Part shown: piece after piece, positions 59,654 to 64,000 of the stretch
Layout: each line of letters begins with the position of its first letter
Position numbering within the stretch: the stretch's first letter is position 1
DNA from: Lawsonibacter hominis
GTDB lineage: Bacteria; Bacillota; Clostridia; Oscillospirales; Oscillospiraceae
Direction: 5' to 3'
Assembly (NCBI RefSeq): GCF_014287895.1
Contig: NZ_JACOPP010000001.1
Location: forward strand, 124,001-188,000
Length of the DNA stretch: 64,000 nucleotides
Notes under the pieces: generated by a model
Seen by the model: only the letters and a program-made list of their open reading frames with translations
What the model was told of the DNA's origin: nothing
Database searches by the model: none
Made by a program: the position numbers and the translations under genes

Positions 59654-60832
59654 ATGTTGTCATTGAAGCTGCTGCACGACGGCGCCAAGCGCCGCTATTA
59701 CGCCCCCGTGGCGGTCTGCCTGCTGCTGATCCTCCTGCTGGCGCTCCTGCCCACGGGCTTTGAGGGCGCGCTCAACTACCAGGGCAACGACCGCTGCGCA
59801 GCCCGGGTAGTGGCCGTGGACGATTCCGCCGTCGTGGACACCGGCCTGGTCCGCTCCGGAGAGCAGGCCTGCACGCTGGAACTGCTGGGCGGAGCGTTCA
59901 AGGGGCAGACGGCCACGGGCTACAATATGCTCAACGGCTCCCTGGAGCAGGATAAGATCTTCGCCGTCGGCGACAAGGCCCTGGTGGTCATCTCCTATCA
60001 GGGCGATACCATCCTCTCCATCAACATGATCGACCACTACCGGCTGAACTGGGAACTGGTGCTGGCTCTCTGCTTCGCGGCCCTGCTCATCTTCTTCGCC
60101 GGTAAGACCGGCATTCGGGCCATCGCTTCCTTCGCCCTTACCGTACTGATGATCTGGAAGCTGCTCATCCCCCTTTATCTGAAGGGCCACAATCCCATCC
60201 TCATCGGCCTGGCGGCGACTCTGGTGCTCACCGTGCTCATCATCGCCCTGGTGTACGGCTTCGACCGCCGCTGCGCCGCCGCCGTGTCCGGGGCCGGACT
60301 GGGGGTGCTGGTCACCTGTGTGCTGGGGATTCTGTTCACCAACGCCTTCCGCATCCACGGGGCGGTCATGGCCTATTCCGAAAGTCTGCTCTACAGCGGC
60401 TTTCCGGATCTGGATCTGACCAGCATCTTTATGGCCTCCATCTTCCTGGGCTCCTCCGGCGCGGTGATGGACCTGAGCGTGGACATCTGCTCGGCGGTGA
60501 ACGAGGTGGTGGATAAACGCCCCGACATCTCCCGCCGGGATGCGGTGCGCTCCGGAATGAACGTGGGCCGGGCCGCCATGGGCACCATGACCACGACCCT
60601 TCTTCTGGCTTATTCCGGCGGCTTTGTGGCCCTGCTGATGGTCTTTATGGCTCAGGGCACCCCCATCTGGAACATCCTGAACTACAAATATGTGGCGTCT
60701 GAGATCATCCATACGGTGGTAGGGTCCTTCGGACTGGTCACCGTAGCGCCCTTCACCGCCCTCACCAGCGGCATGCTGCTGGCGGGCCGAACCCATACAT
60801 CCGACTCCGGCAAACCAGAGGCGGCGGGCTAG
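59654..60832 (+). CDS. YibE/F-family membrane protein
   Basis: A 392-residue protein. One N-terminal helix (residues 15-36) leads into an extracytoplasmic domain (40-125), followed by about seven helices of the YibE/F domain with GAVMDLSVDICSAVNEV and a conserved GRAAMGTMTTTLLLAYSG. Function of the family is unsettled; a transporter role has been proposed. The ATG at 59654 is close to its AAAAGGA; a TTG three bases later is better spaced. The TAG stop codon forms the loop of a perfect hairpin. Confidence 0.85.
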   Translation: MLSLKLLHDGAKRRYYAPVAVCLLLILLLALLPTGFEGALNYQGNDRCAARVVAVDDSAVVDTGLVRSGEQACTLELLGGAFKGQTATGYNMLNGSLEQDKIFAVGDKALVVISYQGDTILSINMIDHYRLNWELVLALCFAALLIFFAGKTGIRAIASFALTVLMIWKLLIPLYLKGHNPILIGLAATLVLTVLIIALVYGFDRRCAAAVSGAGLGVLVTCVLGILFTNAFRIHGAVMAYSESLLYSGFPDLDLTSIFMASIFLGSSGAVMDLSVDICSAVNEVVDKRPDISRRDAVRSGMNVGRAAMGTMTTTLLLAYSGGFVALLMVFMAQGTPIWNILNYKYVASEIIHTVVGSFGLVTVAPFTALTSGMLLAGRTHTSDSGKPEAAG

Positions 60833-60847
60833 GCCCGCCGCCTCTGG
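60815..60847 (+). terminator. Hairpin whose loop is the YibE/F stop codon
   Basis: Perfect 15-bp arms CCAGAGGCGGCGGGC and GCCCGCCGCCTCTGG around TAG. Its core recurs at 61048-61088. Confidence 0.75.
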
Positions 60848-60922
60848 CGGTCGAAAAACCCTCCTGGAGAAGAGCCTGGCAGAGTTGAGTCGTCCGCAGG
60901 CGACGGGAGGAAAGGAAGTTCC

Positions 60923-61049
60923 GTCATTTCCGGCGACATGCGCGTCGGAAATGACACCTCTCATGACGGGCAGGGCGGCTTTTCTGCCAGAATCGAGCCC
61001 TGTCCGTCATGCATCCCTCTGTCGAAAAAGGCCAGAGGCCTTTTTCGAC
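60923..61049. repeat. Array of three further hairpins in the intergenic region
   Basis: GTCATTTCCG/CGGAAATGAC (60923-60932, 60946-60955); CATGACGGGCAGGGC / GCCCTGTCCGTCATG with one mismatch (60962-60976, 60997-61011); GTCGAAAAAGGCC / GGCCTTTTTCGAC (61021-61033, 61037-61049). No gene lies in 60848-61079. Confidence 0.75.
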
Positions 61050-61093
61050 AAGCTGAGGCGGCGGGCTAAGCCCGCCGCCTCAGCTTGTTTTTT
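61048..61093. terminator. 19-bp perfect terminator overlapping the MerR-RDD stop
   Basis: Arms of 19 bases (ACAAGCTGAGGCGGCGGGC and its complement) around TAA, followed by TTTTTT on the plus strand. The TGA stop of the convergent gene lies in the right arm. The central GAGGCGGCGGGC core repeats the hairpin at 60815. Confidence 0.88.
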
Positions 61094-62510
61094 CCAGGGT
61101 AAAGACCAGGTGGAGGTAGGGGGCCGCTCCCTCCTGTGCGAAGAGGAATTCCGTTCCATCCAGGTATCCCCGCTGCTCTACCGATTGGGTAATGGTCACG
61201 TCCCCCGCCTGGAGGGTGTAGTCCGCAAAGCCCTGCTCGGCAATGGCGTCCAGCACGCCGCTTTTCATCCATGAGATCCCGTTATAGCTCTTCTGCGCGG
61301 CGCACAGCGCAATGGCCGCCAGCTGCTTCTGCACGGTATAGGAGCCGATCAGCTGGACCCCGCTCCGCTCTATCTCAATGCGCACACCGGTTACCTGTCC
61401 ATCGGTGACGGTAAGCTGGTGGGCGGGCGTCGGGCCGCTGTCCCACAGGTCGATCACAACGCCGCCGTGCGGCGCTCCATCCCTCCATGTGCCGTCCGCC
61501 TCCATCCGCTCATCGGAGTCCAGCTGCAGAAAGCGGCTCATATCATTGACGTTGTCCGCGTACTGTTCCGGCGTCAGCGTCCCCCGGTGGATGGGCAGAA
61601 AGGCCTGCGCCGTCAGCACCAGGAGCAGTGCAAAAACCGCCGCCTCCGCAGCCACGTACCCCAGGCACCGGACGGCGCGATCGTCCTGGATGCGGTAAGC
61701 GGTCTCCGCTTCCCAGCTCAGGGCCTCCCCCCGCTCGCAGGCACGATAGCTCTTATAATTACGGTAGAGCTGGTAGATGGGGACCCCGCAGCCCATGCCC
61801 TGACAAAAGACGCCCCAAGTCCGTCGAAAGGCCGACCGGAAGCTCAGCTTCCGTCCGTTCCCGTCCCGCACCTCCAGGCCAAACAGTCCTTTGCCCGGGG
61901 TGGTCCCCAGGGTGCAGAGCAGCAGCGGCTCCACCCCCAGCATCAGTGCATAGCCGATATAGCGCTCCAGCAGGCGAACGAGCACATTGGGGTCCGGGTT
62001 CCAGCGCAGCACCAGCAGCTGCACCGCCGCCCACAGCAGGCCGTACACGCCCAGGTCCAGCGACCGGGCAAAGTACCGCCGCCAGGGATGGGAGACGGTG
62101 GGCAGCGCGTCGGTATCCAGGGTAAAGCGCCCCTCCCCCGCCGCAGGCCGGTCCAGCCGCTCCAGGTACCGCCGGGCGTCCAGCGCCTGGTATTCCGCCC
62201 CCTCCTGACGTATCTGCCGGCAGATACCGGCCGCCCACTCCAGCTCGGAGCGCTCCGCAGCCAGCTGCGCCTCCCGCTCCCGCAGCGCCGCATCCAGGGA
62301 CAGCTCCCCCCGCTGCAGGCGCCGGATGGACTCCAGCGACAGGCCCAGCTGACGCAGCAGCTTGATCTTGCGCAGGGTGTCCGTGTCCTCCTCCGAATAA
62401 TCCCGGTAGCCGTTTTTCTCCCGCCGGGGGCAGACCAGCCCCTCCTGCTCGTAAAAGCGGATGTTGGCCCGGGTCATGTCCAGCAGCGTCTCCAATTGGC
62501 TGACATTCAT
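61080..62510 (-). CDS. MerR regulator fused to an RDD membrane domain
   Basis: A 476-residue fusion. Residues 1-70 are a MerR winged helix (ANIRFYEQEGLVCPRREKNGYRDYSEED), 70-110 a coiled coil, about 145-270 an RDD domain with paired helices (RRYFARSLDLGVYG, TTPGKGLFGLEVRDGNGRK), then a helix near 290-310 and an external domain. It is a membrane-tethered transcription factor. A 19-base-spaced promoter precedes it. Not joined to the S41 gene upstream beyond a 90-bp gap. Confidence 0.85.
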   Translation of the reverse strand: MNVSQLETLLDMTRANIRFYEQEGLVCPRREKNGYRDYSEEDTDTLRKIKLLRQLGLSLESIRRLQRGELSLDAALREREAQLAAERSELEWAAGICRQIRQEGAEYQALDARRYLERLDRPAAGEGRFTLDTDALPTVSHPWRRYFARSLDLGVYGLLWAAVQLLVLRWNPDPNVLVRLLERYIGYALMLGVEPLLLCTLGTTPGKGLFGLEVRDGNGRKLSFRSAFRRTWGVFCQGMGCGVPIYQLYRNYKSYRACERGEALSWEAETAYRIQDDRAVRCLGYVAAEAAVFALLLVLTAQAFLPIHRGTLTPEQYADNVNDMSRFLQLDSDERMEADGTWRDGAPHGGVVIDLWDSGPTPAHQLTVTDGQVTGVRIEIERSGVQLIGSYTVQKQLAAIALCAAQKSYNGISWMKSGVLDAIAEQGFADYTLQAGDVTITQSVEQRGYLDGTEFLFAQEGAAPYLHLVFTLEKTS

Positions 62511-62534
62511 GGTATGCGCCTCCTTATCGGTCTC

Positions 62535-62565
62535 AGGATAAGGGATAAAGCGGGTTTACAGTCAA
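62535..62565 (-). promoter_or_regulatory. MerR-type promoter with 19-base spacer
   Basis: On the minus strand TTGACT (62560-62565) and TATCCT (62535-62540) are separated by 19 bases, the unusual spacing of MerR-activated promoters. A dyad CTTATC-N8-GATAAG (62523-62542) overlaps the -10. Confidence 0.55.
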
Positions 62566-62600
62566 GCTTTTTTTCTCAAACGAAGGCGCAGGCCCGCCCG

Positions 62601-63728
62601 CTACGGTTTCAGCAGCTCCAGCGCCGCGTCCAGCTGGGCGTCTCCCTCTCCGGACGGCTCGACCTCCCGGTCCAGGGTGAGCCCGGCGCCGATGAGCGAC
62701 TTCCCGCTGCCGGTAAAGTAGGCCCCGGTGGAGAGGGCCATGGCGCTGCCGCCGGGCAGCGGAAAGGTCTGCTGGGAATAGCCCTTGCCGCTGGTGGGCT
62801 CGCCCACGAGGACGGCCACGCCCCGCTCCTGCAGTTCCGCGGCGAAAAACTCGGCGGCCGAGTAGGTGTTGGCGTTGACCAGCACCGCCATGGGCAGGTC
62901 CACGCAGTCCGCGTCCGACTCCGTCACCGTCTCGTGCCCCTGCCGGTCCCGGCTGATGAAGATGGGCCCCTCGTTCAGCAAAAAGTCCAGCATATCGGTC
63001 AGCTCTGTCAGATAGCCGCCGCCGTTGTCGCGCATATCGAACACCAGGGCACGCGCCCCCTGCTCCTGGAGCGCGGTCACCGCCGCTTCCAGACGCCGGG
63101 CGCTGTTTTCATAGAAATTGGAGAGTTTTACATAGCCCACCTGCCCCTCCAGCAGTTCATACTCCACCGGGTCGCTGTCCAGGGCGGCCCGACGCACCTC
63201 CACCGTGCGCGTCTGACCGGTCTGAGCGCGCACCTCCAGCGAGAGGGTGCTCCCCGCCTCCCCGCGGATCCGGTCGGCTCCGTCATAGCGCGCCTCTCCC
63301 GCCAGGGACTGCCCGTCCACGGCGGTGATGAGCTCCCCGGCCAGCAGGCCGGCCTGCGCCGCCGGAGAGCCCTCCGTCACCTCCAAAATCAAAAGTCCTT
63401 CCTCCCGCTCGTAATTGACGGTAACGCCGATGCCCACATACTGGTTCTTCCGGCGCTGATTCTGGGCCTCATATTCCTCGGCAGTCAGATAGTAGCTCCA
63501 CCGGTCCCCCAGTCCGTCCACCATCCCTTCCAGCGCCGCGTCTACCACCGCGGCGGTGTCATAGTCTCCCACAAAGCGGGTGTGGACCAGAAACAGGCCC
63601 TCCAGCAGGGCCAGGCCGCCCTGGCCCACCACGGCGCGCAGGGCCAGCAGGCCGCCGCCGGTCAGCACAACGGCAGTCAGGAGCACCGCCAGGATCAGCT
63701 GCAGGACGGAAAAGCGTTTTGTCTTCAT
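62601..63728 (-). CDS. S41-family carboxy-terminal processing protease
   Basis: A 375-residue protease. One N-terminal membrane helix (10-32) is followed by a PDZ domain (about 95-180: GIGVTVN, GSPAAQAGLLAGELITAVDG) and the S41 core with catalytic Ser290 (NANTYSAAE) and Lys315 (GEPTSGKGYSQ). It cuts proteins on the outside of the membrane, often wall enzymes, which fits the M23 peptidase gene just upstream. The ATG at 63728 follows AAAGGAAC. Confidence 0.92.
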   Translation of the reverse strand: MKTKRFSVLQLILAVLLTAVVLTGGGLLALRAVVGQGGLALLEGLFLVHTRFVGDYDTAAVVDAALEGMVDGLGDRWSYYLTAEEYEAQNQRRKNQYVGIGVTVNYEREEGLLILEVTEGSPAAQAGLLAGELITAVDGQSLAGEARYDGADRIRGEAGSTLSLEVRAQTGQTRTVEVRRAALDSDPVEYELLEGQVGYVKLSNFYENSARRLEAAVTALQEQGARALVFDMRDNGGGYLTELTDMLDFLLNEGPIFISRDRQGHETVTESDADCVDLPMAVLVNANTYSAAEFFAAELQERGVAVLVGEPTSGKGYSQQTFPLPGGSAMALSTGAYFTGSGKSLIGAGLTLDREVEPSGEGDAQLDAALELLKP

Positions 63729-63758
63729 GCTCAGGTTCCTTTCTGTCTAGGAAAAAGC

Positions 63759-63796
63759 GGGAGCGGACGGAGGGCCTTTGCCCTCCGCCTGCTCCC
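63759..63796 (-). terminator. Terminator after the M23 gene
   Basis: Arms GGGAGC...GGAGGGC pair with GCCCTCC...GCTCCC with one mismatch; TTTTT follows on the minus strand. Confidence 0.75.
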
Positions 63797-63810
63797 AACA
63801 CACACATCCA

Positions 63811-64000
63811 TCAGTAATCGCGTACAAAACTCATGGAAGTATATTTCCTCTCCGGGTTGATGCGGGTATAATTCTCCCGGATCTCCAGGTGCAGGTGGTT
63901 GCCGGTGGAACTGCCGGTGGTGCCCACATAGCCGATCACATCCCCCTGCTTGACCATTTGCCCCTCGGTGACGTTGCGGGAGCTCATATGGGCGTACAGG
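63811..64000 (-). CDS. M23-family peptidoglycan endopeptidase, 3' end only
   Basis: The last 62 codons are visible: LYAHMSSRNVTEGQMVKQGD, IGYVGTTGSSTGNHLHLEIREN and a tail ending FVRDY. The YAHMS and HLHLE motifs contain the metal-binding histidines of LytM/M23 peptidases, which cut peptide crosslinks in the wall. The start lies beyond the right edge. Next to the S41 protease, a common pairing. Confidence 0.9.
   Translation of the reverse strand, partial: LYAHMSSRNVTEGQMVKQGDVIGYVGTTGSSTGNHLHLEIRENYTRINPERKYTSMSFVRDY

Noticed and set aside
57681..59663. Minus-strand frame of 660 codons opposite the phosphatase
   Set aside because: A Gly/Val-rich antisense shadow; the plus strand carries an intact lipoprotein phosphatase with all motifs.
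61419..63860. Plus-strand frame of 813 codons opposite the MerR-RDD and S41 genes
   Set aside because: It spans two intact opposite genes and reads as Gln/Arg/Pro-rich noise.
1..64000. CRISPR array, tRNA or rRNA genes
   Set aside because: No regularly spaced direct repeats and no recognisable tRNA or rRNA sequence were seen by eye.

Overview
The window looks like chromosome of a gut-type Clostridia, most likely Oscillospiraceae. Evidence: moderately high GC, Gram-positive-style AGGAGG ribosome sites, a short clostridial flavodoxin next to a DUF3793 gene, and Firmicutes mobile-element genes of the PcfJ/PcfK/ParM kind. No rRNA, tRNA or CRISPR array was seen.

Layout. (A) 1-30.6 kb is a dense metal (probably iron or haem) island. 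It holds two ECF transporters with MptD-type S components (1-2.1 kb, 23.4-26.2 kb), a ZIP transporter, four SAM methyltransferases, three pairs of ABC half-transporters of the exporter fold (YbtPQ/IrtAB-like arrangement) each with its own TetR regulator, two DtxR-family regulators, an HMA-domain protein, a DUF3793-flavodoxin pair, an AraC regulator, and a DUF6110-like small membrane protein followed by a P1B ATPase with an SCA motif, which together resemble ferrosome (fez) genes. An 18-bp palindrome, RGTTAG-N6-CTAACY, occurs nine times in front of these operons and ties most of them into one regulon. (B) 30.6-54.6 kb is the core of an integrative element. It contains a SLOG/XRE pair, parMR, large unknown proteins, an accessory NAD-dependent ligase, PcfJ, a PcfK/AcrIIA9-like protein, a primase-like protein, a candidate annealing protein, a RecD2-like helicase, a YqaJ nuclease, an excisionase and a tyrosine integrase. 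From 33 to 52.3 kb nearly everything reads leftward from a strong promoter at 52.66-52.69 kb. No relaxase or type IV secretion gene lies in the window, so these are either beyond the left edge or lost. (C) 54.7-64 kb is visibly more GC-rich ordinary chromosome: lysS, greA, a hypothetical gene, a lipoprotein alkaline phosphatase, a YibE/F protein, a MerR-RDD fusion, an S41 protease and the end of an M23 peptidase, with strong intergenic hairpins.

How it fits together (inference): under metal sufficiency a DtxR-type repressor would sit on the palindromes and shut off metal or metallophore import (ECF, ABC pairs, ZIP), flavodoxin substitution for ferredoxin, and the methyltransferases. TetR repressors would add substrate-specific control of each ABC pair. 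The AraC protein probably controls the ferrosome-like ATPase operon, which could store iron in membrane compartments. The island probably travels as cargo of the integrative element.
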